From: Tribonema minus
Taxonomy: Eukaryota; Sar; Xanthophyceae; Tribonematales; Tribonemataceae
Reading direction: 5' to 3'
Assembly: GCA_017506865.1 (NCBI GenBank)
Contig: JAFCMP010000094.1
Location: 1-64,000 of the forward strand
DNA: 64,000 bases
A program made the position numbers and the translations under genes. The notes below the pieces were generated by a model, which saw only the letters and a list, made by a program, of their open reading frames with translations, ran no database searches and had not been told where the DNA came from. Positions 23,266 through 35,300 of this stretch are shown one piece after another. Each line of letters starts with the position of its first letter. Position 1 is the stretch's first letter.

Positions 23266-24001
23266 CCGGTAGCATAATCACGAGAACACGGTACACAGTG
23301 TATATGCTGCAAGCATGTCATAGCAGCCTCCAGCACAGACTAAGCGACAAGGAGAGCTCCACACACACCTTAGAAACCGATTCGTTTCACGACAAGGTCG
23401 CAACTGACTCCAGCCGAAATCCTCTCATGACAGTGAGGCGCACTAACCGCCCATTCACTGTCTTGTAGATGACGGCGTCGCTGCGGTTCTCGCTGACGTC
23501 GTCGTGTCTGTCGTATCCTGTCGTCTAGCGGTGAGAGGGCCCCTGGGCATGTGCTGACATTGTGTGCGTAATTGCGACGCCGAGCCTCAGCGGATGGTCC
23601 TCAGCGGGTGCTACGCCACACACGGCGGGTGCAACATACCTCGACTATTATTTGACATTGCTGGCATTCTAACCCACCCCCCCACTCCGTCAACGCGGCG
23701 CTGATTGAAGTTAGGATTGCCACAACGATTCATCACTATAGCTTAGCGTGCAGTGACAACAGTAACCTGTTCTCACAGTTGCCGAACCAACATCCTCACA
23801 GTTGCCGAACCAACTCCATCTGCATGCATGCAGGCAGCAGCAGCGGAGATGCTCTCCAGAATTGAACGAAGTGAAGAATAAATAAACGCAACTGCAACTT
23901 CTTTACTTTTTTCACAGACGTGAACGAGCTCCTGTTATTGCCCGATCGCGACATACTGACGTTCATGCTGTCGTCTAGGCGACACCACGACAGACTGGCG
24001 C
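23266..24001. other. Spacer with possible upstream exon
   Basis: No gene is established. The segment 23918-23975 reads VNELLLLPDRDILTFMLSSR on the plus strand after a pyrimidine-rich TTTTTTCACAG acceptor. It could be an upstream exon of the following gene, but the frame then meets a stop. The junction-like string CTGTCGTCTAG occurs three times (about 23517, 23970 and 24009), which looks like another duplicated acceptor. Confidence 0.4.
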
Positions 24002-25609
24002 ATGTTCCTGTCGTCTAGATCACACGCGAAGAAGGTGACAACCTGTGCCTTGAAGTTCCCGCCTTCTGGCAAAAGTGGTGCCTCTGAGGCCGACATGCAT
24101 CACATCGAGGACGAGACAGCAGTGGCCTGCATGATGGCCGAGCGACCAGTGGCTTGGTTTGCAGTTTGTGGCGTTTTGCGATTGTTCGCTGACGACAACC
24201 GCAGCTGCTTGAGGCTGGCAGAACAGAAGTTGGCGAATGCGATCGAACGGCAAGATCAAATGACAGCAGAGGCGGCTGCCTGGGATATTCAATGGCAGAC
24301 AGAGCTTCAAGATGCCCTGGACCCATTTGTTCCGATGTCGCAGGAAGAGGAGCAGCTGCAGCGCGAAGGTGAGCGCATATAGCAATGGTATGTTCCGCAA
24401 TCGCGGCATTGCCTGTGTTTCGTCCAAAATCGGTACTGGTCCCGTGTAATGCGCCTTTTGTCACAGGCGAAGTTTTTTTCAGAAGGGATTGGCCAGTAGG
24501 TTTGAGCTGTGTGCACGCAGCCGCCGAATCTGCTGCCTCATGATGTTGCATGCCAGCCGCGCTCATGCAGTATACAAAATATGTTTTGTGTCGTTTTTTC
24601 TTGTGATGTGGACAGGGGTGAACTTGAACGAGATTCCTATTTCCGCTGTCGAGCGTGAGTTCCAACAGCAGCTCTCCTCGACTGGCCTGCTGCCTGGCCT
24701 GATGCGGACTTTCTTTAGTTTGACACTCCCCTTTTATGGCATCAAAAACCTCCAAGATGCGCAGTCCTTGGAGCACGATTCACCGTGTTTTAAGGGTGTT
24801 CCAGAGGCAATGGTCCAGCGGTTTTGGACGGCCGTGATGCAGATCAGTGAGAATGAAAAAGCAGGTGAGCCAGCTGGCTGTTGCTGCTAGTGTTGCTGCT
24901 ACTGCTGTTGCTGCTAGTGGCGGCATGCTGCTGTCATGCCCATTTGGTCAATGGAGGCACAGGAGGGCTGATGCTTGTAGAGTCAGCCGGTGTGACACAA
25001 AGGATGCAGTGCTGAGGCACTTGTTACTTGACAACGGGAGTGACTTCCACTGTTGAACATCTCGAAATCAAATCATCAAGCTTATGGTGCACATCTTTTG
25101 CCTATGTGTACAAATTGCAGAATGCGATTGCGCATTGTCGTTCGTGTTTAAGAGCGTCTACTTAGCTCACCACCGTGCTAGCGATGTGGCACTGATGGAA
25201 GTGCAGGCGGCAAGTGCACGCGGCAAGTTTGCGTGCTGCTAGCCCAGATCATCGAGAGCCAGTGCGCACACCTGCTTGAATAGGCACATTTCTGCTCAGC
25301 AGGACACACTCGCAACACATGCTAAGCTGTGTGCTGCCCGTGCTTACAGAGGCTCAAGTGGTTGACTAGGGTTAGGGTTGGGGTGGGGGCCAGGGTGTAG
25401 GCTTTAGCGTTAGGGTTAGTACCTGAGGTGTGACACTTTTTCATGCACGCGCTACTGCTCAATTTTGTGTTCATGCAGCTGCAACGTCCCCAACGGTCAG
25501 CTCAGGAGTGGAAGAAGCCAAGTCATCTCCGCCAGGCCTATGGCAACGTTTACTAAGTCAATGGGGACCTCTTGCTACATTTGGTGGCAAACACGCCAAG
25601 GACTCTTGA
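24002..25609 (+). CDS. Unrecognised three-exon protein (5' end uncertain)
   Basis: Exons 24002-24368, 24616-24864 and 25479-25609 join through GTGAGC donors in phase 1 and total 747 bases, giving 248 residues from the ATG at 24002. That ATG is only a candidate start: a TCTAG acceptor lies just inside it at 24018, so a further upstream exon may exist. The protein is soluble-looking, with a helical Glu/Gln-rich stretch in exon 1 (near LAEQKLANAIERQDQM), a hydrophobic LMRTFFSLTLPFYG segment in exon 2 and a short Ser/Pro-rich C-terminus ending FGGKHAKDS. I recognise no family. Coding status rests on matched phases, good splice sites and protein-like composition. Confidence 0.6.
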
Positions 25610-25885
25610 TCATGGGCGATGCGCCGGTGTTCCACTGGCTATACATAGTGTACTTCATTTGCTTCCGCTTAAGGGGCGGAAATCCTATGGAACAATGGAA
25701 GATATGCAGCTCTCGCTGCTCGTGTCAAGCGTCTGCTCACGCGCATTTGTGAACGCAGGTGAACACATGCGCTACCCACTAGTTGCTGGCGTTTGGTGAC
25801 TTAGGGTTAGGTTATTGCTAAGCCTGTGGCCCCGATGCCACTTTTTTGCACTGCCACAGCACCATCAAGAGACTGAGCAACTCTG

Positions 25886-26796
25886 TTGCGTGTTGTGCTA
25901 GGAGTTGTTCGATCTGAAAATCCTGCTGTACTTGTGGACCGCCCGGGTGCGGCGCCCATGTCCAGTATGGCAGCAGCCACGATGATTTTGGTTGCGCTCT
26001 TCATAGACGGGTGGGGCATACAGGGCGAGGTGTGCCCATGGCAGTGCAGTGACGTGAGCCCCACCTCCACGCATGCGATCAGCTGCCCCAGCCAGCACAT
26101 ACGGGGGCACAACGCGACACACACTGCCCAAACGCGGTGCCTGCAGCGCATCTTGAGACAGCACCATGTCTCTATTGTCCGCAATGAGGACGCTAGCGTC
26201 TTCAAGGTACCGGGATATTGGGCGGACACAGTCATTGACCCAGGTGTCTGCACTTTAGCAGTGCATACCGTAACAAGGGAATAGTGCTAGACACAAGTGT
26301 GCGCGCACCCACAGCGAGCTCGTACCTGACAGGCAAAACAAATGCCTCGAACACGGACGGCTATGCTGCTGGGGTGGGGGAGGACGCGAACGTCAAGCAC
26401 CACACCGGCACCTTGACGTCATCTTGGGCTTTTGTGCCATTCGTGCAGGAGTCGTACGGACGGCTGGGCAAGCAGACAAGGCTTTTTGTCAAGGAGTTGG
26501 CAATGCATTCAGCACTGTGCTCAGGGGGGGGGAAGGCAGATGTGTTACGCAAGGCCGGGTTAGCTAAGCGTCAGATCCTCATTGAACTGAGCATGTCGCT
26601 GGCGCGGGAGTTGGCGGAGCGCGTCATGGTGTACACACGCGGAGCGCGAATGCTGGGCTGTGTTGCAGCGCCTCCCGTGGGCCTTGATAAATTACAAGTC
26701 CATACGCGTACTACTTGTGGACTTGTAATTTATAAAGGCCCACGGGAGGCCGGGTTGCCTATGCAATCGAAAGTTTGTGTCAATGAAGCAACCTAG
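25886..26796 (+). pseudogene. Decayed retroelement-like ORF (C-terminal part)
   Basis: Two consecutive plus-strand frames (25886-26284 and 26284-26796) carry pieces resembling the end of RT-bearing ORFs found as degraded copies in algal and oomycete genomes: RPGAAPMSSMAAATMILVAL, then SSWAFVPFVQESYGRLGKQ, a helical region and ILIELSMSLARELAERVM. The second frame runs into the inverted duplication at 26520-26985, so the natural C-terminus is lost. A related fragment lies at 43270-43557. No catalytic RT motif is present in the window, so the family is tentative. Confidence 0.4.
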
Positions 26797-26985
26797 TCTG
26801 CACTGCGCCCTAGGAGCTTGGATACCGGCACTGCAACACAGCCCAGCACTCGCGCTCCGCATGTGTACGCCATGATGCGCTCCGCCAACTCCGGCGCCAA
26901 TGACATGCTCAGCTCAGTGAGGATCTGACGCTTAGCTAGCCCGCCTTGCGCAACACATCTGCCTTCCCCCCCCGCACAGTGGTGT
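26520..26985. repeat. Inverted duplication with a perfect inner hairpin
   Basis: The inner arms 26670-26702 and 26718-26750 are reverse complements over about 33 bases with at most one or two differences, around a 15-base loop. The outer arms, 26520-26668 and about 26829-26985, are also reverse complements with scattered changes, and about 78 unpaired bases lie on the right side between the inner and outer arms. The arms contain the last part of the retroelement-like ORF. This is a young foldback, possibly from template switching. Confidence 0.93.
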
Positions 26986-26989
26986 ACTG

Positions 26990-28087
26990 TAACTACTGCA
27001 TATGTTCATTGTTGGAAACTCTTGGTAATGGCGCAAAGAAGCCCATGGTGATCCCCTAACCCTAACCTTATCCCCCCTCACCTTCACTGTGCATGCAGAC
27101 AGCACACAAGACTGACGTGCCAATCTCCTGAACAGATCAGCAATGATGTCCCTGACATTGTCTGCACCTTCACCCGTGTAATAACTTTTAAGCGTCTGCA
27201 CTCGCTGTGAGGAGCCCCATATAACAGCCTTGTGGCCCACCTTTGCCGTCAAGTGAGAGGCGTGAATTTATTGCCAGTCACACCGTCAGTGATGTCACAT
27301 CAGTGATGTGCAGGCGGTGCTCGATCAAAGAAATTGTGACCCTCATGGGTGACGCTCCACAAATGGTAGGCAGTTGAAGTTTAGACAAGGGCTTGAATTT
27401 TGAGGAGCTTGGGGCTTCACTTCATCGTGTCAGCTACTTTTTTTTACGATGTCTATAGACGGTCGTGGATGCCTTGCTTTCCAATGGCACGAGAGCGCTA
27501 CGTATGTGCACTGTTTGTTGAAGTATGAAGTAACAGAGCTATGTACCCATTCACCAATATCCGCTGCCTTAAGGCTCTCATCAAACTAACCACATCACCA
27601 TGCTGGCTTCAGGGCTATGTTGAGGATGCCGCACTACAGCAGCAAACGTGACACGGTCGATGGGCATGTGAGAAGGCAGGCACGACTGCCAATTTGACTT
27701 GACACCGTGAAAAGAAGTCATGGATCCTACTCGATGCAGGTGGGGGTGAGCCACGTCAGCCGCGCTATTCAACAGTGGTGAAGGAAACAAATGGCGTGAA
27801 AGTAAAAAAATGATTGCATGGCAACAGTATGCCAACAAGCGCATGCATGCACTTCAAGAGTCAACTGTGCAGAGAAGTACAGAGAGGTCAGCAGTGGACT
27901 GACACCGAGAGCGCGCGCGCGCATACCTACTGCATTCAATATCAAAAAGGAGAGTAGTTTGTAAACATGTACGCACGACAAAGGAGGGTGGGCCACATCA
28001 GGCCCACACACTTCACCTCGCCACAGCGCCGCTGCGAACGGCTCTCAAAAGCACATGTATGCACAAGGACAGTAAATCGGTACCACT
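26990..28087. other. Spacer downstream of the CDF gene
   Basis: No gene is visible on either strand. There is a short CCCTAA tract near 27055 and a repeated GTGATGT motif near 27286-27310. Short frames lack motifs and consistent splice sites. Confidence 0.5.
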
Positions 28088-28395
28088 CGTGGGCGCGCGC
28101 CCGCTCACAAGGGGGGGGAAGAAGAGTTGTGGGGGAAGCGTTGCCAATGGCCGGTCTGAAGCCCTCATAAGTCGGTGATGCAGATAAGCCTTTGCTGGAT
28201 TCGCGTGACATGTTGCCAGATGAAGTGCGAATCTCCACTCGCGGGTGTGCCCGCTCACACGGGGGGGGGAAGAAGAGTCGTGGGGGAAGCATCGCCGCTG
28301 GTTGGTCTGAAGCCCTCATAAGTCGGCGATGCCGATGCGCCTTTGCTGGATTCCCGCGACATATTGCCAGACGATGTGCGAATCTCCAGCAGCTT
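28088..28395 (-). repeat. Tandem duplication of the CDF gene's 3' coding end
   Basis: Two units of about 150 bases (about 28088-28235 and 28238-28395) share CCCGCTCACA, a G run, GAAGAAGAG and CTGAAGCCCTCATAAGTCGG. The proximal unit forms the last codons of the CDF gene, coding EIRTSSGNMSRESSKG onwards. The distal unit keeps the same frame open, with a few substitutions, beyond the stop codon. Confidence 0.88.
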
Positions 28396-31300
28396 GCGCT
28401 CGACCTTGTGCTCTGGGTAGTCGCGCCTTGCGTAGTCCACATGTACGAAGGCGCGTTCGACTTCGTCCAGGGCTTCCAGCTTGTGCTGCAGCTCCAGCGC
28501 AATGTCGTGCGACTGGCGTAGGGCAATGACGATGGACACGAAACAAAAAACGCAAGTACATATGGAGTCAGATTGGCGGGTCATTATTTCGGCCATTGTT
28601 CGGTGACAAAAATTAAGTTTGTGAATTGCGCACATGTATCTACGGTGAGGGCCAGGTTTAAAACCCTAATCTTAGGGTGGGGGGTTAGGGTTATCAGTGC
28701 GCTCCTGTTAAAATGCCATCAACAACCTCTATGAATGCAATTGCCAGACATGGTTAATGGCCAGAACGTAGGTACATCACATCAATGATTATCTGGTCAC
28801 TAGCGTATGTATGTACTGGCTGGCCACCGCAAACTGTTTGTCCTAAACTGTACAGATTTATGTACCAGCAGTATAGGTACACCTGCCAAAGGCTTGGACA
28901 GCGTCATCATTTATGTGCATGTGCACCATGTCGCACACGGGTGTGGCCACAGCATACATACATGCACATGCATTCGCATCATAAACTCTTCAGTACTTGC
29001 CTCACAACAGAACAGCATGCTGGCTGGGTGAATGTCCACATTGTGTGTGGCCTGTACTAAACATCAGCAAAACTTCAACCCTAACCCGTAGCAGTATCAC
29101 CCTAGCCCCACTCTAACCTTCAAAACTTTAAAAAGTCAGAGCACTTGTGAACTTGTACTCCAAAGTATTGAAGCAGGCGCTGCAGCATTTGCCTGCGCGA
29201 GCAGCATGGTGCGGGCATCACAAATTCATACGAGTACTCGCAAACTGGTACAAACTGCAGTGAGCATCGCAGCAACTGTACGCACTTGTGAACTTGTACT
29301 CCAAGGCATTGAAGCAGTCATTGTAGCACTCGCCTGCAAGCAGCATGGTGGGCTATCACCTCAGCCTCATGAGGGCGATCACGCTAACCTTAACCCTAAC
29401 CCTCAAAAGTTTACGCGTACAAGAAATTCAGAGCACTTGTGAGCTTGTACTGCGAAGTATTGAAGCCATGATTATACTTCAAAAGAAGTACTTCAAGAAG
29501 TAGCACTTGCCTGCGCGAGCAGCATAGTGGGTGGCATGATGACCTCCATCTCCACCATAAACCGCGCGCCAAAGTGGTATGCGCGTGTGCAGTCCACCGC
29601 AATGAACTCGTGGTGCTCATTGGCCAGCCCCTCTATCATCACTATGAACTCCTGCGGAGCGCTCTTCCCAATGATCTTCTCCGTCTGCTCCAGCGTTAGC
29701 GAGACCCAGCGGCTGATGATCCATACGGAGATGAGGATGGCACCCACGCCATCGACCCACCAGCCGCTGTGGACCTGGACATGTACGTGTGTATGTGTAA
29801 AGGCATCAGAATACGGTATGTATGAGCAGATTCTTTCAAGCATATACTTTCGAAGTACACACATATATATATATATATATAAACGAATCAAAAGATCGTA
29901 GAGCTCTAGGTGACAAGGGATGGTTAGCCGCATATATATGTACGTATGTATGAATGGCACCGACGCCATCGACCCACCAGCCGCTGTGGACCTCGGTTTG
30001 TATGTATGCATGCACGCATGAATGCATGTATGCGATGATGTACGTACGCCAAATGTATGCATGTATGTAGGTACAAGTATGTAGGCTTGCGAATGTATGC
30101 ATGCATGTACATCAAATGTATGCCTGTATACACTATCAAGTATGTGTGCTTGCGTCAAGTCTAAATACGTATGACACGAGAGGTGAGCAGCTGCACGGCG
30201 CCGTAACGGCGCGCACCCACAGGGGCTTTGATACAGTTGCAAACCTCGCATGCAACTCACAAATAGGGGTATGGTTTAGGATAGGATTAGGGTTAGGGCT
30301 AGGGTTTGCTCGATGTCGCCCACGCCATCCATGAATAATCTGCCATGGACCTGAATATATATGACTATGAAAATGTGCTCCAAAACACATATGTACCAAC
30401 TCGCTCACCATTGCTATGTTGACAGTTGTGGTCTGAAAACTCACCTTGGCTGCGATCATCGCAGTGCCGATGGCTGCCAGGTTGGACACGACGTCATTCA
30501 GGTGATCTTCCGCCAGCGCCACCAGCGAATCCGAGCGCGGCCGCACCAGCATGCACGCGTTCCACAGCAGCAGCTTGGCAAGAGTCCCTCCCCCCAGAAT
30601 GAGGTACAGGGCAAAGTTGACCTCAATGCCTGGCAGCTCCCCCAGCTTGAATCCCCTGTACAGATCTGCAGGGGGGGGCAGAGACGCGTAATGTAATATA
30701 TATAGAAGTATTATCATTGATTTATGAATGATTATTGATAATAATGGAAACAAATCAAATGATCGTAAAGCTCTAGGTGACAAGGAGCGGTTAGCCGCAA
30801 GTGCCTTCCACCAATAACCGTGATATAACGCTGGTCGAGGCGAGCTGGGTTAGGGTTAGGATTAGGGGTAGGGTTTGGTTGAGGCGAGGTGGGTTAAGGT
30901 TAGGGTTGAGAATGAGGGTGATGGCTGATTGCGTGTGGTCTGCTAGGCCTTGTGCCAGGCGCAGTTAATACAGAAATTTCTGATTAGCAGTAACCTAGCT
31001 GTTGAGCACTGGCACATCAGACAGCACACAATGATGACAAATTATCGCTGACTGATAACTCGATCATGAGTCATGAGCTACATGCGCTTGCATCATTCAA
31101 CGACGCCTCCCATGAGTGACTTGTTGCTAAGCCCCGTGAACAACATACAAAGCTTTCACGGCGTGGCAGTTACACTATTCAAAACTCTCACCTGCAACAG
31201 CGTACTGCAGCACCTCCAGCGAAGCCACGCTCATAATGCATGAGCACCCTATCACCCCCAGTGCTTCCAAGCGATTCCGCCCAACAGGGTACTCCTTGGA

Positions 31301-31960
31301 AGGCCTGTTTGTAAACAAAGAAGCGCAGTGACATTGCAACATTGTGGGGTGTTGGGTGTCATTCATAAACAGGATGTTGGCATACATGGCAGCTGATGAC
31401 AGCAGATGGAACTTCCTGAAATGAGTGACAGGAGACATGCTGACAAGACTGAGTCGCAGCGCATGTGCAGCGGAAGCAGCGTGGGCAACCGCTTTATGAA
31501 CACATTGAGCGCACAGGATTTGGCAATATTAGGCAGGTACAGCGTGTCATTTTTAACAGGGCCGCACGATGGCTGCACAACTTCAAGCGCGCAGCAATCA
31601 CGTACGTGCACCTCTGTATCCAAAGGCTGTAAGCCTGAATACATAAATAAGTGGCACGCTCTCCTATCTTTACCTGAGCATGAAGTACTGGGACAGCGAC
31701 AGGACCACTTGAGACAGCACATCGACAGCGCTGTCCGCCAGGCTCGCTGCCACTGCCTTGGAGTAGTTCGTAGCAACAAGTGCAAAAAGCTTTGCAAACA
31801 CCAGAAAGATGTTCACGACCCACGAGGCCTGAAAGATCGCTTTTGTAAGCTTCTCCTGCCTCTCTGAGGGCGATGCAGCCTGACTAGGAGGGGCGATCGA
31901 TTGATAGCTTATGGCAGGCCTATCGTCGCCATTGTGCACGCCATTGCTCTGCTGCAGCAT
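28255..31960 (-). CDS. Cation diffusion facilitator, Mn-type (MTP8-11-like)
   Basis: Five exons: 31674-31960, 31192-31304, 30445-30665, 29511-29774, 28255-28512; 1143 bases, 380 residues, all phases closed. The fourth intron begins with GC (CAG then GCAAGT). The product is an integral membrane antiporter expected to move Mn or a related divalent metal out of the cytosol into a compartment or out of the cell. The hydrophobic segments of the CDF fold are present. The two metal-site motifs are both DxxxD: DSAVD (residues 76-80) and DHLND in exon 3. That is the signature of the Mn-CDF group, whereas Zn-CDFs have HxxxD. The cytosolic C-terminal domain ends with LEALDEVERAFVHVDY. The KEYPVGRNRLEALGV loop is typical of plant Mn-CDFs. 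The start is the first ATG of the open frame (31958-31960); an upstream exon is possible. The gene is divergent from the tyrosinase-like gene. Confidence 0.9.
29160..29360 (-). repeat. Copies of the GC-donor end of CDF exon 4
   Basis: The exon end at about 29500-29540 reads CTTGCCTGCGCGAGCAGCAT on the plus strand. The same block recurs at about 29190-29212 and, shortened, at 29328-29350, each with shared flanks such as GAACTTGTACTCCAA. The copies lie downstream of the exon in transcript order and keep the GCAAGT-type donor at least in part. Confidence 0.85.
29858..30140. repeat. AT and GTAT/GCAT microsatellite tract
   Basis: An (AT)n run lies at about 29863-29881. TATG/CATG-type repeats follow (29935-29952 and about 29998-30130), interrupted by the exon copy at 29952-29994. 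The whole tract is intronic in the CDF gene. Confidence 0.85.
29881..29930. repeat. Dispersed repeat of about 50 bases, four copies
   Basis: The block AATCAAAAGATCGTAGAGCT followed by CTAGGTGACAAGG and GGTTAGCCGC occurs here and at 30752-30796, and inverted at 41816-41868. The first half occurs at 43808-43831. The copies at 41.8 and 43.8 kb face each other across the YCII exon and MITE. It could be the conserved end of a mobile element or a SINE-like piece. Confidence 0.8.
29945..30357 (-). repeat. Copies of the acceptor and start of CDF exon 4
   Basis: The exon starts coding VHSGWWVDGVGAI. The plus-strand block CATCGACCCACCAGCCGCTG with the adjoining acceptor recurs almost perfectly at 29952-29994. 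A decayed version lies at about 30308-30355, next to a TTAGGG tract. Both lie upstream of the exon in transcript order. Confidence 0.87.
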
Positions 31961-32136
31961 GGCGGTGCCGTCGTTCACGGCGCCGACAGGGAAGGCGCCG
32001 CTGCGTTGGCACGGCGTCGGGGAGTAAAACGCCGCTCACAACGCCGCTCACGACGTCGACCAGGAAGCTGCCGTTGGAGCAAATGTAAGCCTGAACTTCA
32101 ACACGCACACAGTTCATGTTTGAAGGTAACTAATAG

Positions 32137-32348
32137 AGCGTTTCTGGAAGGCGAAGCAAGCTCCTGACGAGTCCGTGCCTTCGCTGCTGCTGTTCCCCTG
32201 GTACGTGCAGCACCTGCTGGCACGTGTCACCGAGTTGCAGCAGCAGCGGCTTGCAGAAGCTGGCGGTATATTGCAATCCGAAACCGGTACGGTTGAAGTT
32301 GGGTGCCAACCAAAAGTGTGTGTGTGTGGCATGCTGGTGTGCTGCTGA
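32137..32348 (+). other. Orphan exon-like open frame
   Basis: After a TAACTAATAG acceptor-like string the plus strand reads ERFWKAKQAPDESVPSLLL, then FPWYVQHLLARVTELQQQRL, then AEAGGILQSET, and continues to a stop at about 32346-32348. The composition (amphipathic helix, Gln/Leu/Ala) is protein-like. It lies between the divergent CDF and tyrosinase-like genes, just before the latter's start codon. It may be a lost exon, a captured fragment or a short upstream reading frame. I recognise no family. Confidence 0.3.
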
Positions 32349-32374
32349 ACCACAAGGAGGCGTCGCCAATTAAC

Positions 32375-35300
32375 ATGGGCCGCCGCACTGTGCTAGATCA
32401 GCGGCAGGGGCAGTGGCTCGGAGCCGTAGCCGTGCTGGGCCTGGGAGTCGCATCTTTGATTGTCAACGCGCCTGTAGACAGCACTCATGTAGCAGACCTC
32501 GCACGCGCACGAGGGCCGCCGTCTATCGAGAAGCCACTGGCGACAGCAACAGCAGCGCTGGCGACTGATCTCAAGCAGCTTACGGTGGAGATGTCCAATG
32601 TGTACACTCAGGACGGCGGAGGATCGCCCTCTGTTTACTATCCTTGGGACTACATTGCGGAGCCTTACAAGGTGACCACCTTTGAGCTGGTGGACGAGGA
32701 TTTGCCGGACTCGAGCGATAGCCTGGACTATAGGTGGATACTGGACGGTCACCTGCAGGGCGTGGGGAAATCGACACAGGCGGTGAGTTGTCGACTCGAC
32801 GGCGATGATGTCATCTTTGACTGCACTCATCACTTGTATGTGTACCACTTAGTTTCTGCATGCGCCTCACGGACAGCAGTAGCAGTGTGCGTGTACGGGC
32901 TCAGACGACTGCTGCGAGTGCGCTGGCAGACCATCGCATGCAAGCCGCTGTCAGTCAACACGCGCTGTGAGTCTGGAGCTGCGAGAGGCTTCGCAAAGAA
33001 TGACAAACTGGAGTACGCGGCTTTGGCAGCTACCTACTGTAGTAAAAGCGAAATCATGTACCAGGCTTTAGCAGGTGCAACGGGTCAGGTGGCTTAGCAG
33101 CCAAGCTCATTGCGGTCTTTGTGCATGAAAGTCATATCGAAGATGCGTGTCGAGTACACCGAGTACGCGTGCTTTCAATCATTAGGTGTTGCTGCAACAG
33201 CAGCATCCTTCTCTGCGCAGCGATGCACCACATTCATATGCTGTGATGCACTAGATGTTGCCTCCAGCAACTGCAGTAGCGTGCTTGCACAACACTATGG
33301 CTTTCCTTGAGTAGTCCTTCCTTGTCTATTAAGTTAAAACATGTCCTACTTGTGATGGCATTCCAGCAATTTCACATGGCACCCATGAGCCCTGCAGGCC
33401 ATAGGCCATTTGAATCCTTGCAGCACACCCAACATGCTCATAGGTATAGCCTGCGTACTGCACTCTGAAAGGCTTCCAAAGTAGCAGTGTTCAGGGCATT
33501 GCGTAAGCATGTATCGTTTCTGCTCTTTGGAAAGTGCGCTAGGGCCTGGACCTATGGCTTGGGTTTAGGTGTGAAATTGCCCGTGATCGCGTTAGTGTTG
33601 TGCCATGCATACAGCCTCATAGAGATTTCAGTTTTTGATGCTTCTAGTACATGTAGCATACTGAGTTCTAGTCCAGCAGACTGATGGTCACCCCTCAGTC
33701 GCGACGTGCGTTCGCAGGTTGTTGGCTACTTCAGCTTATACTTCTTGTTGTGACGCTCACGCTGCTCTCGCACTCGGCACTCGTCCTGCGCCAGGTCTTC
33801 ACCTCGATTGTTGCGTACTTCAAGTTTAACTTCTGGTTGTGACGCTCACACTGCTCTCACACTCACTGCACCAGGTCTTCACCACCATCGGCAACTACAC
33901 CATGACCGTGGAAGCCTTTTGGCCGGGTGTTGATGCTGACCTTGCAACATTGCTCAGCACCAACATCACTGTTGTGGTCAAGTACGTGCGGCGCGAGATT
34001 CGGCAGCTGATCGATCAGGACAGGGAGGCGTTCTTCAGTGCCGTCTCCGTTCTTCAACGCGTTCCGACTCGGGTGAGACCTTGAGCTAGGGTTGTAGGGT
34101 CACGATCGCATTGGTAGTTTGGGGGTATCTTATAGTCAGCTGATTGGTCAGGACAGGGAGGCGTTTTCCAATGCCGTCGCCGTTCTTTAGCGCGCTCCTA
34201 CTCGGGTGAGATCTAGGGCTTTTCGGGTCAGAATGGAACCTCCAATCCTGTGTCATGCGAGGTCTTCCTCTTCATAATGCTGTGACCATTCTGTTGCGGA
34301 TTTCGACATCCTGAAGACTTTAGGATTGGGTTAGGACCTAGTGTTGACCAAAACGTAATCCTAAGTTAGCTCATTGATCAGGACAGGGTGGCAATATGTA
34401 ATGCTGTCGTCTTTCTGCTGCGTCTGCTGACGTGCGTGGGACCTGGCCACGTTGGAGTGTTGTTGTAAAAATCACGGCGACGGTCAGGAGGAGGTCACGG
34501 GTCAGATTAGCGCTGACGTTAAAGTTGAAGTTTGCATTTGAAGTTCGCAGGAGTCAAGGTCAGGATGGTCAGGCGTGTTGTGGAGCGTCATCCGATGGAA
34601 TGGCAAACCCTGATCTCTAACACTAACGCTAAACCCAAGGCCCTACAAACGCCACACCCTCATTGCTCGAGAGCATTCGAGTGCCCGCTGCTTTCAAACC
34701 TCCAGTCCTTGCTTCTGTGACACATGGTGTTGACCGTGTGCTGGCGCCCTTGGTGTCACAGCATTGCTCAGCTGCTGATGGCGCATGCGTCACCAGTACC
34801 GTAGGTACGGCTGCGCTTGAACACCGAACTTCAACTTCGATTTGAAGACGACCCTGTGTCTCTGACATCAATCCTGACCTCTCTCACTTCACGCGTTTCT
34901 CTCATGCTTTGTTGCGTGCCGCAATGGCTTTTGGTGCTGCTTCTGATGATGATGCTGATGATGCTCAGGTGGGGCACTTGAACATCAAACTTCAACCTCA
35001 ACACAAACACGCCCTGTATTTCATGTCTGAAATCAGTCCTGACCTCTCTCACTTCACGCATTTCTCTCACGCCTTTTGTGTCGCGTGCCGCAATGGCTGC
35101 TGCTGCTGCTGATGATCTAAAGTCAGTCCTGACCTTCCGCTCAGCGCATTTTTCTCACGCCTTTCTATCGTGTGCCGCAATTTATGCTGTGGCTGCTGCT
35201 GCTGATGATGGTGATACTCAGGTGGGGCAGCGCCTCTACGGCTCAGACTACTACTCCAAGGACTACCTGGTCAGAATGCACCTGTACTTTGGCGGCACTG

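Noticed and set aside
31406-31867. Plus-strand frame of 153 codons
   Set aside because: It lies opposite CDF exon 1 and its intron, and CDF motifs show that the minus strand codes.
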